From Blautia sp. (GTDB lineage Bacteria > Bacillota > Clostridia > Lachnospirales > Lachnospiraceae), in the NCBI GenBank assembly GCA_017459635.1, contig JAFUCO010000098.1, positions 1 to 64,000 of the forward strand: a DNA stretch of 64,000 nt, in the 5' to 3' direction. Both the position numbers and the translations under genes were made by a program. The notes under the pieces were generated by a model that did not search any database, was not told where the DNA came from, and saw nothing but the letters and a program-made list of their open reading frames with translations. This document shows positions 7,431 to 15,719 of the stretch, one piece after another; the first letter of the stretch is position 1; each line of letters begins with the position of its first letter.

Positions 7431-8124
7431 CACTGAAATATCCCGGATGCTCATCATACAGCTCCTGCTTGATATTCCGGAAATGGTTCAGGTGCTTACG
7501 TATCAAAGCTGCAGCAAGGTACTCATCCCTTTCTTCGATCGCCTTCAGGATATCCTCATGCTGGCTGATGATCCCCTTAGGCTTCATATAGGTGATGGTA
7601 AGGTTCCGCACCCGGTCAAAATGGATCAGCGTCTCCTGGATGAGGTGATAGATCATCTCCTTCCCGGCAATCTCATACAGAAGCCGGTGGAACTGATTGT
7701 CAAGCTCCATAAAAGAGATAGTCTCATCCGTGCCTGCGATAAGAGTCCCGGTTTCAGAAAAAAGTGCCTGCTCCTGGAGAGAGGTGCGGAGCTTCAAAAG
7801 CCCCGCCTCAGTTACAGTCCTGCACACTTCCTTGATCACTTCACACTCCAGTGTTTCCCTCAGAAAATAGGACTGTTCGACCAGGCGGGAATCAATAAGC
7901 GCGATCCGGCTGCCCTTCTGGGGATAGATCTCCACGATATATACCTTGGAGAGCTCAATCAGAGCTTCGCGCACAGGGGTCCGGGAAATGCCGAGTATGG
8001 AGGCAAGTTCGTTCTCGCTTACCATACTGCCCGGTTCCAGCTCCAGACGTATGATATTGTCCTTCAGGACGCGAAGCGCATAGTCCCTGCCTGTCTCTCT
8101 TGGAAGTCTTTCCAGCATATGCAT
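7420..8124 (-). CDS. GntR-family (FadR subgroup) transcriptional regulator of hexuronate use
   Basis: A 234-residue regulator with an N-terminal winged helix (LELEPGSMVSENELASILGI then SRTPVREALIELSKVYIVEI) and a C-terminal FCD ligand-binding domain with the expected acidic and His residues (ELDNQFHRLLYEIAG, HEDILKAIEERD). The ATG at 8124 is preceded by TTGGAG, whereas the upstream TTG at 8136 overlaps the uxuA end, so 8124 is chosen. It follows uxuA directly and must share its transcript. Regulators of this type (UxuR, ExuR, KdgR-like) respond to hexuronates. Candidate operators carrying GTATACAAG lie in the uxuA/uxaC gap. Confidence 0.88.
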   Translation of the reverse strand: MHMLERLPRETGRDYALRVLKDNIIRLELEPGSMVSENELASILGISRTPVREALIELSKVYIVEIYPQKGSRIALIDSRLVEQSYFLRETLECEVIKEVCRTVTEAGLLKLRTSLQEQALFSETGTLIAGTDETISFMELDNQFHRLLYEIAGKEMIYHLIQETLIHFDRVRNLTITYMKPKGIISQHEDILKAIEERDEYLAAALIRKHLNHFRNIKQELYDEHPGYFSDGL

Positions 8125-8136
8125 AGCAATCTCCAA

Positions 8137-9213
8137 TCAGCGATTATTCTTGACGATAGCCTCCCAAAGACCATTTAAGTAGCAGGCACCAAGTGCCCTG
8201 TCATATAATCCGTAGCCGGGGCGGCCGACCTCATCCCAGATCATCCGGCCGTGGTCGGGGCGGATGTAAGTATCGGGGCAGGTATCATAGACAGCCTTCA
8301 TGATCTCATAAAGATCCAGATCTCCGGTTTCGGAAAGGTGGGCTGCTTCGCGGAAATGGTGGAAGCCCAGATATTTTACATTCCTTACATGCAGGCATCC
8401 AATCCGGTTCATCTCTCCAAAGTGACGGATAATGGCCGGGATGTCATTGTCCGGGTTGGAGCCAAGGGATCCGGTGCAGAGGCAGATAGTATTGGCCGGG
8501 CTGTCATGAAGAGCCACGATCCTGTCAAAATCCTCCTGGCTGTGGGAGATGCGCGGAAGGCCGAAGATAGGCCATGCCGGATCGTCCGGATGAACCGCCA
8601 TTTTGATCCCGACCTCTTCACAGGTGGGGATGATCCCGTCCAGGAAATACTTATAATTCTCTCTCAGGATATCAGGAGTGACATTCTCATAGGCCTTAAG
8701 CGTGTTCTCAAGCTCAGCGAGCCTCTCAGGCTCCCACCCCGGAAGAGAAAACCCATTGGAGTTTTCCGCTGTCCTGCGTACGATCTCCAGAGGTCCCATC
8801 TCCCCCAGATCCTTCTCATCAAAGTAAAGGCTGTTGGATCCGTCCTCCGGGATGATCCTGGCAAGATCAGTGCGGAGCCAGTCAAATACGGGCATAAAAT
8901 TGTACACGATCACCTTGACACCGTATTTTGCCAGGTTCCTGATGGTGATGCAGTAATTCTCAATATACTGGTCTCTGGTAGGGCGTCCCAGCTTAATGTC
9001 CTCATGTACATTGACACTCTCGATCACTTCGCACTCAAGGCCTGCTGCGTGAACCTCCTCCACCAGCTTTTTGATCTCATCCTCTTCCCAGACTTCACCG
9101 GCTGCTTTATAGTCCAGAAGACCCATGAGTCCGGTCATGCCCGGGATCTGTTTGATCTGTTTCAAAGTAATGTTGTCACTGTTTGAACCATACCAGCGAA
9201 ATGTCATCTTCAT
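8137..9213 (-). CDS. uxuA: D-mannonate dehydratase
   Basis: It converts D-mannonate to 2-keto-3-deoxygluconate in the glucuronate branch. The 358 residues starting [20 protein letters not shown] match the shorter Firmicutes form of UxuA. Key stretches are the [19 protein letters not shown] loop, [23 protein letters not shown] and [14 protein letters not shown], which carry the His/Cys/Asp metal ligands. The frame extends 43 codons further upstream, but ATG 9213 has GAGG at good spacing and the family start. It heads an operon with gntR and diverges from uxaC. Confidence 0.95.
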   Translation of the reverse strand: MKMTFRWYGSNSDNITLKQIKQIPGMTGLMGLLDYKAAGEVWEEDEIKKLVEEVHAAGLECEVIESVNVHEDIKLGRPTRDQYIENYCITIRNLAKYGVKVIVYNFMPVFDWLRTDLARIIPEDGSNSLYFDEKDLGEMGPLEIVRRTAENSNGFSLPGWEPERLAELENTLKAYENVTPDILRENYKYFLDGIIPTCEEVGIKMAVHPDDPAWPIFGLPRISHSQEDFDRIVALHDSPANTICLCTGSLGSNPDNDIPAIIRHFGEMNRIGCLHVRNVKYLGFHHFREAAHLSETGDLDLYEIMKAVYDTCPDTYIRPDHGRMIWDEVGRPGYGLYDRALGACYLNGLWEAIVKNNR

Positions 9214-9265
9214 GGGAAAAACCTCACTTTCTTCACATTCTTCATAGGCAATAATCATTAGTAAG

Positions 9266-9518
9266 TTAAACATATCATAATTCGCAACTGGTATACAAGT
9301 AGAAAATAGGGGAATATTTTTGTGGAAATTGAACAAAAACAAAATTACTGATCAGGAAAAAGCACAAAACTTCTTATAATTATGTTTTTAACGTCCGAAC
9401 CGGCCGCTCGGCATTTTTTGAAGATATTCCTGTATAATTGCACAAAAAAGGAGTCGAAATTTCAGTAAATATTCAGGCTTGCATCCTAGTATACAAGATG
9501 ATATGTTTAATGTATCAT
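9266..9518. promoter_or_regulatory. Divergent uxuA/uxaC control region with paired operator-like blocks
   Basis: CTGGTATACAAG (9288-9299) and CTAGTATACAAG (9486-9497) are the same 12-bp motif with one change, close to the xTGGTATACCAx operators of ExuR/UxuR-type GntR proteins. TTAAACATATCAT (9266-9278) and its exact reverse complement ATGATATGTTTAA (9498-9510) flank them, the latter running into ATGTATCAT. One block lies near each start codon. A TATAAT on the plus strand at 9433-9438 is a possible -10 box for uxaC. The rest of the 366-bp gap shows nothing further. Confidence 0.6.
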
Positions 9519-9579
9519 CTGCATTCTGGCAGAATACACGGAAAATCTATTCTAAAAGCAATCAGGAGGGCAAAGTTTA

Positions 9580-11013
9580 ATGAAGGATTTTATGGATCGC
9601 GATTTTCTTCTTGAGACAGAAACCGCAAAACATCTTTTTCACACCTATTCGGAGAACCAGCCGCTGGTGGACTATCATTGCCACCTGAATCCGCAGGAGA
9701 TCTATGAAGACCGCAGATTCGACAATATCGGTGAGGTCTGGCTTGGCGGCAGGAACCCTGACGGATCCTATTTTGGAGATCATTATAAATGGAGGATCAT
9801 GCGCAGCAACGGTGTTTCCGAGGAGGATGTCACCGGGACAGAGCATCCCTATGAGAGATTTGAGAAATTTGCCGAGGCGCTTGAACTCTGCATCGGCAAC
9901 CCCATGTATCACTGGTGCAACCTGGAGCTGCGCAAATTCTTCGGCGTGACAAAGCCATTAAGCAAAAAAACTGCCCGGGAGATCTGGGACCAGTGCAATG
10001 ACAAGCTGAGAAACGATCCGAACTGCAGCGTAAGAGGTCTGATCCGTCAGTCCAACGTAGCCTACATCGGAACCACGGATGACCCGGTCGATACTCTGGA
10101 GTGGCATGAGAAGATCGCGGCGGATGAGACCTTTACCACTCTGGTACGTCCGTCCTTCCGCCCGGATAAAGCCATCAATATCAACAAAGCCGGATGGAAA
10201 GAGTACATGGACAGGCTGGCCGGGGTGGTCGGTAAGGAACATTTCACCTCCGCCCAGGAAGTGCTGGACGCCATCGTAGACAGGATCCGCTTCTTTAAGG
10301 ACCATGGATGTGTCGCCAGCGACCACGGCATCGACTACATGATGTTCCGCCCGGCTCCGATGGAGGAAGTGGATGCTGCCTTCAAAAAAGCCATGGCAGG
10401 CGAGGAGCTTTCCATTGAGGAAGCTGAAAAATTCCAGACCGCAGTGATGCTGACCCTGGGACGCGCTTATCACAAATATGACATTGTTATGGAGATTCAT
10501 TACTCCTGTCTCCGGAACGTGAACGAGCGGATGTTCGCAAAAGAGGGTCCTGACACAGGCTTTGATATGATCGCTCAGAACACCTGCGGCGGCAATATCG
10601 CGGCGTTTATGTCCGAGCTTGAAAAGACCGGAGAGCTTCCCAAGACCGTGCTCTTCTCCCTGAATCCTGCGGACAACGAGCAGATCGGGACCATCCTGGG
10701 ATGCTTCCAGTCGGATGAGGTCCCCGGAAAGATCCAGCAGGGTCCCGCCTGGTGGTTCAATGATACAAAGAGCGGCATGGAAGAGCAGATGAAATCCCTG
10801 GCAAACCTTGGGATCCTCGGCAATTTCATCGGCATGCTTACCGACTCCCGTTCCTTCCTTTCCTACACCCGCCATGACTACTTCCGCCGGATCATGTGCA
10901 ACCTAATCGGCAAATGGGTCGAGAACGGTGAATATCCCTGCGATGAAGACGCTCTTAAGAGGATCGTGGAAGGCATCAGCTGCGCAAACGCAATGAGATA
11001 TTTCGGACTGTAA
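9580..11013 (+). CDS. uxaC: Glucuronate isomerase (uronate isomerase)
   Basis: It isomerises D-glucuronate to D-fructuronate and D-galacturonate to D-tagaturonate, the entry step for both branches. The 477-residue length is close to the family's 470. The sequence shows LVDYHCHLNPQEIYEDRRFD (metal-binding HxH), YIGTTDDPVDTLEWH, MEIHYSCLRNVNERMF, and GMLTDSRSFLSYTRHDYFRR near the C-terminus. CAGGAGGG precedes the ATG. It is the first gene of the plus-strand hexuronate cluster and diverges from uxuA across a 366-bp control region. Confidence 0.97.
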   Translation: MKDFMDRDFLLETETAKHLFHTYSENQPLVDYHCHLNPQEIYEDRRFDNIGEVWLGGRNPDGSYFGDHYKWRIMRSNGVSEEDVTGTEHPYERFEKFAEALELCIGNPMYHWCNLELRKFFGVTKPLSKKTAREIWDQCNDKLRNDPNCSVRGLIRQSNVAYIGTTDDPVDTLEWHEKIAADETFTTLVRPSFRPDKAININKAGWKEYMDRLAGVVGKEHFTSAQEVLDAIVDRIRFFKDHGCVASDHGIDYMMFRPAPMEEVDAAFKKAMAGEELSIEEAEKFQTAVMLTLGRAYHKYDIVMEIHYSCLRNVNERMFAKEGPDTGFDMIAQNTCGGNIAAFMSELEKTGELPKTVLFSLNPADNEQIGTILGCFQSDEVPGKIQQGPAWWFNDTKSGMEEQMKSLANLGILGNFIGMLTDSRSFLSYTRHDYFRRIMCNLIGKWVENGEYPCDEDALKRIVEGISCANAMRYFGL

Positions 11014-11117
11014 AAAAAGCAGCACAGTAGTACGGTTATCAATAGCCATTTAGACATGAAAGTGTCTGTATGTCAGATATAACGGCATCAAAACCACCGT
11101 GATAGATGAGAATTATA

Positions 11118-11223
11118 ATAGTAACTGTTCATAACAGCCCGAAGCACTTGCTGCCGAGCTGCTGTGTGCCGGTGGCACACGTTTGGCAACGACCGGAGCG
11201 GAGCGCAGACCGTATGAACATGA
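11118..11223. repeat. Intergenic repeat (AAGCACTTGCTGC family), copy 1
   Basis: A block of about 100 bp bounded by GTTCAT and ATGAAC. It contains ACAGCCCGAAGCACTTGCTG and TGGCAACGACCG, and an internal hairpin GTGTGCC/GGCACAC. A close relative lies at 63798-63876 and a degenerate one near 38823. Function is unknown. Together with the hairpin downstream it fills most of the 324-bp uxaC-uxaB gap. Confidence 0.65.
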
Positions 11224-11274
11224 TTCAACAGGCAATAATCCCATCGACGAAGGCGATTCGCATGGATTTTTGCC

Positions 11275-11303
11275 AGTATCTGTTCGGGTTCTGAACAGAT
11301 ACT
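11275..11303. promoter_or_regulatory. Hairpin upstream of uxaB
   Basis: AGTATCTGTTC and GAACAGATACT form an 11-bp perfect stem 35 bases before the uxaB start. There is no following T-run, so it is more likely a leader structure or operator than a terminator. GAACAGATAC recurs at 18457-18466, between uxuB and uxaA, again as part of an inverted repeat. Confidence 0.45.
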
Positions 11304-11337
11304 TATAGCATTCGTATAAAAAACAGAGGGCTTTATT

Positions 11338-12816
11338 ATGAAGAAATTAAGCTATGCAGTACTGGAAGAAATGAACTATGACGGATATCTTCTTAAGGAT
11401 GCGCCGGAAAAGGTTCTTCAGTTTGGAGAAGGAAATTTCCTTCGGGCTTTTGTAGATTACTTTATTGACTGCATGAACGAGAAGGCCGGCTTTAACGCCA
11501 AGGTGTGCGTGGTGCAGCCTATCGCCTATGACGCAAGAGAACGCTTCAAAGTGCAGGACAGCCTCTATACACTGTTCCTCCGGGGGCAGGAGAACGGCGA
11601 GAAGGTCAATAAAAAGAGAGTGATCTCCGCTTTAAGCCGTGTGATCAACGCCTATCTGGATTTTGATGAGCTGATGGCCTGCGCGGACAACCCGGACCTT
11701 CGGTTTATCACCTCCAACACCACAGAGGCCGGCATCGTCTATGATCCCTCATGTGCGTTTGAGGATAAGCCTGCCGGGAGCTTCCCCGGAAAGCTTACCC
11801 AGTTCCTGTACAGGCGCTTTACCAACAGGCTGCCGGGATTTATCATCCTGTCCTGCGAGCTGATCGACCACAACGGGGACGAGCTGAAGCGCTGCGTCCA
11901 TGAATATGTAAAGCAGTGGGGCCTTGGAGACGAGTTTGACGCCTGGGTAGACGCCGAGAACCTGTTCTGCTCAACGCTTGTAGACCGGATCGTGCCGGGT
12001 TATCCGAGGAATGAGGCTGAGGCGATCTGGGAGGAGCTTGGATACGAGGACAACAACCTTGATACCGGCGAGATCTTCGGCGCCTGGGTAATCGAGGGAC
12101 CCCAGTCCATCAAAGAAGAGCTTCCCTTTGAGAAGGCAGGTCTCCCCATCATGGTGGTGGACGATGTGACGCCTTATAAGCAGAGAAAGGTACGTATCCT
12201 GAACGGCGCACACACTTCCTTTGTCCTGGGCGCATACCTGGCAGGACAGGACATTGTCCGTGACTGCATGAAGGACGAAGTTATCAAGGGCTTTATGAAC
12301 AAGACCCTCTATGACGAGGTTATCCCCACCCTGGATCTGCCGAAGGAGGATCTGCTGGATTTTGCATCGGCGGTGAGCGAGAGGTTTGCGAACCCCTATA
12401 TCGATCATCAGCTGCTGTCCATCTCCCTCAATTCCACATCCAAGTGGAAAGCCCGCTGCATGCCCTCCGTTCTTGAGTATGTGAAGAGAAACGGCGGCGA
12501 ACTGCCCGCATGCCTCACCTTCTCCTTTGCGGCTTACATTGACTTCTACCGTGCCGGCAAAGAAAAGGGCGATGGCTGCCTGATCGGCAGAAGAGGCGAA
12601 GAGACGTTCGAGATCAAGGATGATCAGTGGGTGCTGGATTTCTACTACGACCATAAGGACGATGACAACAGAACGATCGCAGCCGCAGTGATCGGCAACG
12701 AGCAGATGTGGGGAGAAGAATTAAAGGCCCTTCCCGGATTTTATGAAGCGGTCGTTAAATACCTGGATCTTATCGACGAAGCCGGCATGTACGAGGCGAT
12801 GAAGAGCGTTCAGTGA
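11338..12816 (+). CDS. uxaB: Tagaturonate reductase (altronate oxidoreductase)
   Basis: It reduces D-tagaturonate to D-altronate with NADH in the galacturonate branch. At 492 residues it is close to the 483 of the E. coli enzyme. Matching stretches include KVLQFGEGNFLRAFVDYFID (nucleotide-binding start), ITSNTTEAGI, SFPGKLTQFLYRRF, ILSCELIDHNGDELK, FCSTLVDRIVPGYPR and RILNGAHTSFVLGAYLAG. It lies between uxaC and the dhuI-like gene. AGAGGG lies upstream of the ATG. Confidence 0.95.
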   Translation: MKKLSYAVLEEMNYDGYLLKDAPEKVLQFGEGNFLRAFVDYFIDCMNEKAGFNAKVCVVQPIAYDARERFKVQDSLYTLFLRGQENGEKVNKKRVISALSRVINAYLDFDELMACADNPDLRFITSNTTEAGIVYDPSCAFEDKPAGSFPGKLTQFLYRRFTNRLPGFIILSCELIDHNGDELKRCVHEYVKQWGLGDEFDAWVDAENLFCSTLVDRIVPGYPRNEAEAIWEELGYEDNNLDTGEIFGAWVIEGPQSIKEELPFEKAGLPIMVVDDVTPYKQRKVRILNGAHTSFVLGAYLAGQDIVRDCMKDEVIKGFMNKTLYDEVIPTLDLPKEDLLDFASAVSERFANPYIDHQLLSISLNSTSKWKARCMPSVLEYVKRNGGELPACLTFSFAAYIDFYRAGKEKGDGCLIGRRGEETFEIKDDQWVLDFYYDHKDDDNRTIAAAVIGNEQMWGEELKALPGFYEAVVKYLDLIDEAGMYEAMKSVQ

Positions 12817-12821
12817 CATAC

Positions 12822-12930
12822 TAAGGAGACAGCATTTGCTGTCATGTATGACAGCAGTAAGCCGGATATATGAAGCATGACAGCAGTAAGTTGGACATCT
12901 GCAGCAAACCGGCTGCAGGAAGGAGGAGAC
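12822..12930 (+). promoter_or_regulatory. Leader with AAGGAGACA / GCAGTAAG repeat motifs
   Basis: The leader of the dhuI-like gene starts CTAAGGAGACAGC and has two copies of ATGACAGCAGTAAG, about 36 bases apart, before GGAAGGAGGAG and the start codon. It also contains a GACAGCATTTGCTGTC hairpin. The AAGGAGACA start, the AGTAAG core and the closing AGGAGGAG resemble the leader element at 14499, 24090 and 33958, so it is probably a diverged relative. Confidence 0.45.
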
Positions 12931-12935
12931 AGCTA

Positions 12936-13568
12936 ATGCGGATCGCAGTGATCAATGAGAACAGCCAGGCGGCAAAAAACGCCCTGGTCGTTGACTGCCT
13001 GAAAAAAGTGGCAGAGCCGATGGGACACATCGTCGATAATTATGGAATGTATACGCCGGACGACGCCTGCCAGATCACCTATGTAAAAGCCGGCCTTCTG
13101 GCAGCGATCCTGATCAATGCCAAAGCCGCTGATTTTATCGTGACGGGCTGCGGCACCGGTGAAGGTGCCATGCTGGCCTGCAACGTGTTTCCAAATGTGC
13201 TCTGCGGACATATCGAGGACGTTGAAGACGCCTTCATGTTCGCCCAGATCAATGACGGAAACGCGGTGGCTTTCCCCTTTGCCAAGAAGTTCGGCTGGGG
13301 AGGAGAGCTGACGCTAACCTACGCGTTTGAGAAGCTTTTCAGCGCACCCTTCGGCGGCGGCTATCCTCCTGAGAGAGTTGAGCCGGAGCAGAGGAACAAA
13401 AAGATCCTGGACAGCGTAAAAGCGGTCACCACAAAGGATATGATGACTATCCTTAAGGAGATCGATCAGGACTTCCTCCGGGAGACTGTGAGCGGTGAAA
13501 GGTTTGCGGAGCTCTTTTATCCCAACTGCCAGGTGCCTGAGATCGCAGAGTACCTGAAGAATCTTTAG
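12936..13568 (+). CDS. dhuI: RpiB/LacAB-family isomerase, probable DhuI (DHU isomerase)
   Basis: A 210-residue protein starting MRIAVINENSQAAKNALVVD with the RpiB/LacA/LacB core DFIVTGCGTGEGAMLACN. In streptococci a member of this family, DhuI, isomerises 4-deoxy-L-threo-5-hexosulose uronate, the product of unsaturated uronate, in place of KduI. The next gene is an SDR like its partner DhuD, followed by a KdgF-like cupin and kdgA, so the same role is inferred here. The frame is open further upstream, but the ATG at 12936 follows GGAAGGAGGAG. A plain ribose- or galactose-6-phosphate isomerase is less likely in this setting. Confidence 0.75.
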   Translation: MRIAVINENSQAAKNALVVDCLKKVAEPMGHIVDNYGMYTPDDACQITYVKAGLLAAILINAKAADFIVTGCGTGEGAMLACNVFPNVLCGHIEDVEDAFMFAQINDGNAVAFPFAKKFGWGGELTLTYAFEKLFSAPFGGGYPPERVEPEQRNKKILDSVKAVTTKDMMTILKEIDQDFLRETVSGERFAELFYPNCQVPEIAEYLKNL

Positions 13569-13594
13569 AACTATTAATATTAAGGGGCAAAAAC

Positions 13595-14401
13595 ATGGCC
13601 ACAGATATTCTGAAAAAATTCTCACTGGAGGGCCGGACAGCTCTCGTGACCGGCGCAGCCTACGGTATCGGGTTTGCCATTGCCGAAGGGCTTGCATCGG
13701 CCGGTGCCAGGATCGCCTTTAACTGCAGGGACCGGGAGCATCTGGAGACTGCACTTGAGTCCTATGAATCAAAAGGAATTGATGCCCGCGGCTATCTGTG
13801 TGATGTGACGGACGAGCAGGCGGTTTCCGCTCTGGTATCGGATATTGAAAAGGATCTGGGTCCGGTGGACATTCTGGTGAACAACGCCGGCATCATAAAA
13901 AGGATCCCCATGGTGGAGATGAGCGCGGCGGATTTCCGCGAGGTCGTGGACATTGACCTGACAGCGGCCTTCATTACCAGCAAGGCCGTGCTGCCGGGAA
14001 TGATGGAAAGAAAGTCCGGAAAGATCATCAACATCTGCTCCATGATGAGCGAGCTTGGGCGGGAGACGGTTTCCGCCTACGCATCGGCCAAAGGCGGGCT
14101 TAAGATGCTGACGCGGAACATCGCGTCGGAGTACGGAAAATACAATATCCAGTGCAATGCCATAGGCCCGGGCTATATAGCCACCCCGCAGACGGCTCCG
14201 CTCCGGGAGCGGGGTGCGGACGGAACAAGGCATCCTTTTGACAGCTTCATCATAGCCAAGACTCCGGCGGAGCGGTGGGGCGACCCTGAGGACCTGATGG
14301 GGGCTGCGGTGTTTCTGGCATCCGGGGCTTCGGATTTTGTGAACGGCCATATCCTGTATGTGGACGGCGGCATCCTTTCTTATATAGGACGCCAGCCGTA
14401 A
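13595..14401 (+). CDS. dhuD: SDR oxidoreductase, probable DhuD / gluconate 5-dehydrogenase type
   Basis: A 268-residue short-chain dehydrogenase. VTGAAYGIGFAIAEGL is the NAD(P)-binding glycine motif, NNAGI the structural motif, ICSM...SAYASAKGG the catalytic Ser-Tyr-Lys set, and the C-terminus NGHILYVDGGILSYIG is typical. It is closest to the gluconate 5-dehydrogenase/KduD group. Paired with the dhuI-like gene 26 bases upstream, it most likely reduces 2,5-diketo-3-deoxygluconate (DK-II) to 2-keto-3-deoxygluconate. Sequence alone cannot separate DhuD from KduD. Confidence 0.8.
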   Translation: MATDILKKFSLEGRTALVTGAAYGIGFAIAEGLASAGARIAFNCRDREHLETALESYESKGIDARGYLCDVTDEQAVSALVSDIEKDLGPVDILVNNAGIIKRIPMVEMSAADFREVVDIDLTAAFITSKAVLPGMMERKSGKIINICSMMSELGRETVSAYASAKGGLKMLTRNIASEYGKYNIQCNAIGPGYIATPQTAPLRERGADGTRHPFDSFIIAKTPAERWGDPEDLMGAAVFLASGASDFVNGHILYVDGGILSYIGRQP

Positions 14402-14479
14402 GGAACCGGTGAAAAATAACATATGCAGATGACGCAGGATTCGCACTCATATGCACTGGTTATTTTTGGGCAGTTCCTA
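14401..14479. other. Long imperfect hairpin after the SDR gene
   Basis: AGGAAC (14401-14406) pairs with GTTCCT (14474-14479), and inside it AAAAATAAC pairs with GTTATTTTT. The stem closes a variable loop. It could slow transcription or protect the 3' end between the dhuD-like and kdgF-like genes. Confidence 0.45.
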
Positions 14480-14498
14480 AGGCATAAGGCTGCGAAAG

Positions 14499-14567
14499 GA
14501 GACAAAGTATGGTGCCTTGCGGGCACCAGTAAGTCGAGCACCTGAAAAGTGATTTCAGGGAGGAGCG
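14499..14567 (+). promoter_or_regulatory. Two-hairpin leader element before kdgF (copy 1)
   Basis: AAGGAGACAAAGTATGGTGC starts the unit, GGCACCAGTAAGTCGAGCAC follows, and CCTGAAA/TTTCAGG forms a second stem directly before GGGAGGAG, the ribosome binding site of kdgF. A near-identical copy lies at 33958-34026 and two variants lie in tandem at 24090-24220. Each copy holds a ribosome binding site and ATG (MVPCGHQ then stop in this copy), so a leader peptide is possible. Confidence 0.7.
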
Positions 14568-14572
14568 TTAAA

Positions 14573-14893
14573 ATGTTCGGATATAATAAAGATGCGCATC
14601 CGACGCCCTGCGAACCGGGCGTGACCCGCAGGATCCTCTGCTACAGCGATAATCTGATGATGTGCGAGATCTCGTTTGAGACAGGAGCGAAGGGCAATTT
14701 TCACACCCACGTGCACGAACAGATCACATATATAGCAGAGGGATGTTTTTCCTTTACCATTGCAGGCGAGACCCGCGTGGTGGAAAAAGGGGACAGCGTG
14801 TATATGCCTTCAGGTGCGGAGCATGGCGTTACGTGCCTTGAGAAGGGCAAACTTGTAGATGTCTTTTCTCCGAAGAGAGAAGATTTTTTATAA
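14573..14893 (+). CDS. kdgF: Cupin protein, KdgF-like
   Basis: A 106-residue single-domain cupin. FHTHVHEQITYIAEGCFSF is the metal-binding first cupin motif (His44, His46, His48, Gln50) and VEKGDSVYMPSGAEHG the second (His84). KdgF proteins of this size speed the ring opening of unsaturated galacturonate and related sugars to the linear keto acid. The place between the dhuI/dhuD-like genes and kdgA fits this exactly. The ATG at 14573 is used, since GGGAGGAG lies before it; a GTG-type start 24 bases upstream is inside the leader hairpin. Confidence 0.8.
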   Translation: MFGYNKDAHPTPCEPGVTRRILCYSDNLMMCEISFETGAKGNFHTHVHEQITYIAEGCFSFTIAGETRVVEKGDSVYMPSGAEHGVTCLEKGKLVDVFSPKREDFL

Positions 14894-14907
14894 ACATCAG
14901 CGCTGTA

Positions 14908-14966
14908 TGAATCATTCAGGATTGTGAATGAAAATGCATACATTTCAGATAATCCGGAATGATTCA
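14908..14966. other. Hairpin between kdgF and kdgA
   Basis: TGAATCATTCAGGATT (14908-14923) pairs with AATCCGGAATGATTCA (14951-14966) with one internal mismatch. There is no T-run, so it is not a simple terminator. It may act as an operator, a processing site or an mRNA stabiliser. Confidence 0.5.
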
Positions 14967-15075
14967 CCGGGCGGACATGACACGAAGCGTCTCAGATCGC
15001 CCCAAATGAAGAATGCAAAGCAAATCATAAGAAAAAAGAGAATAAAGTAAAAGCAGCAAAAAGGAGGAATGCAGC

Positions 15076-15714
15076 ATGAGCACAATTATCGAGCAGTTCC
15101 GTAAGATCGGTATCATCCCTGTGGTGGTGCTGGATGACGCAAAGGACGCTTCTCCCCTGGCAAAGGCCCTGTGTGAAGGCGGACTTCCCTGCGCGGAGGT
15201 GACCTTCCGTACAGCGGCGGCTGAGGAGGCCATCCGCATTATGAGCAGCGAGTTTCCGGAGATGCTGGTCGGCGCCGGGACGGTGCTCACCACAGAGCAG
15301 GTGGACCGTGCGGTGAACGCCGGCGCAAAGTTTATCGTAAGCCCCGGCCTCAACCCGAAGATCGTAAAATACTGCCAGGAAAAGAATATCCCCATTACGC
15401 CGGGAATCCAGACGCCCACCGAGATCGAGGCGGCACTGGAGCTTGGCCTTACGACCCTCAAATTCTTCCCGGCTGAGCCTGCCGGCGGACTGAAGATGAT
15501 CAAAGCCATCGCGGCTCCCTATGTGGATGTTTCCTTTATGCCTACAGGCGGCATCAGCGAGAGCAATGTAAGAGAGTATCTGGCCTACAACCGGATCGTA
15601 GCATGCGGCGGAAGCTGGATGGTCAAGAAGGAACTGGTAGCGAACGGCGAATTTGACAAGATCCGCGACATGGTTGCGGAAGCGGCCGCGATAGTGAAAG
15701 AGATGAGGGGGTAA
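15076..15714 (+). CDS. kdgA: 2-keto-3-deoxy-6-phosphogluconate aldolase
   Basis: It splits KDPG into pyruvate and glyceraldehyde 3-phosphate, the last step of the hexuronate route. The 212 residues match the Eda/KdgA class I aldolase family. The sequence shows EVTFRTAAAEEAI, VGAGTVLTTEQVDRAVNAGA, KFIVSPGLNPKIV and TLKFFPAEPAGG, whose Lys forms the Schiff base, then MPTGGISESNVREYL. It has the strong site AAAAGGAGG before the ATG and is followed six bases later by kdgK, so the two are co-transcribed. Confidence 0.96.
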   Translation: MSTIIEQFRKIGIIPVVVLDDAKDASPLAKALCEGGLPCAEVTFRTAAAEEAIRIMSSEFPEMLVGAGTVLTTEQVDRAVNAGAKFIVSPGLNPKIVKYCQEKNIPITPGIQTPTEIEAALELGLTTLKFFPAEPAGGLKMIKAIAAPYVDVSFMPTGGISESNVREYLAYNRIVACGGSWMVKKELVANGEFDKIRDMVAEAAAIVKEMRG

Positions 15715-15719
15715 TTACT

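Noticed and set aside
7147..8178. Long plus-strand frame of 343 codons
   Set aside because: It is antisense to gntR and begins in the GC-rich tandem repeat; the minus-strand protein is a clear family member.
8251..9186. Plus-strand frame of 311 codons
   Set aside because: Antisense shadow of uxuA.
9958..10875. Minus-strand frame of 305 codons
   Set aside because: Antisense shadow of uxaC with no recognisable domain.
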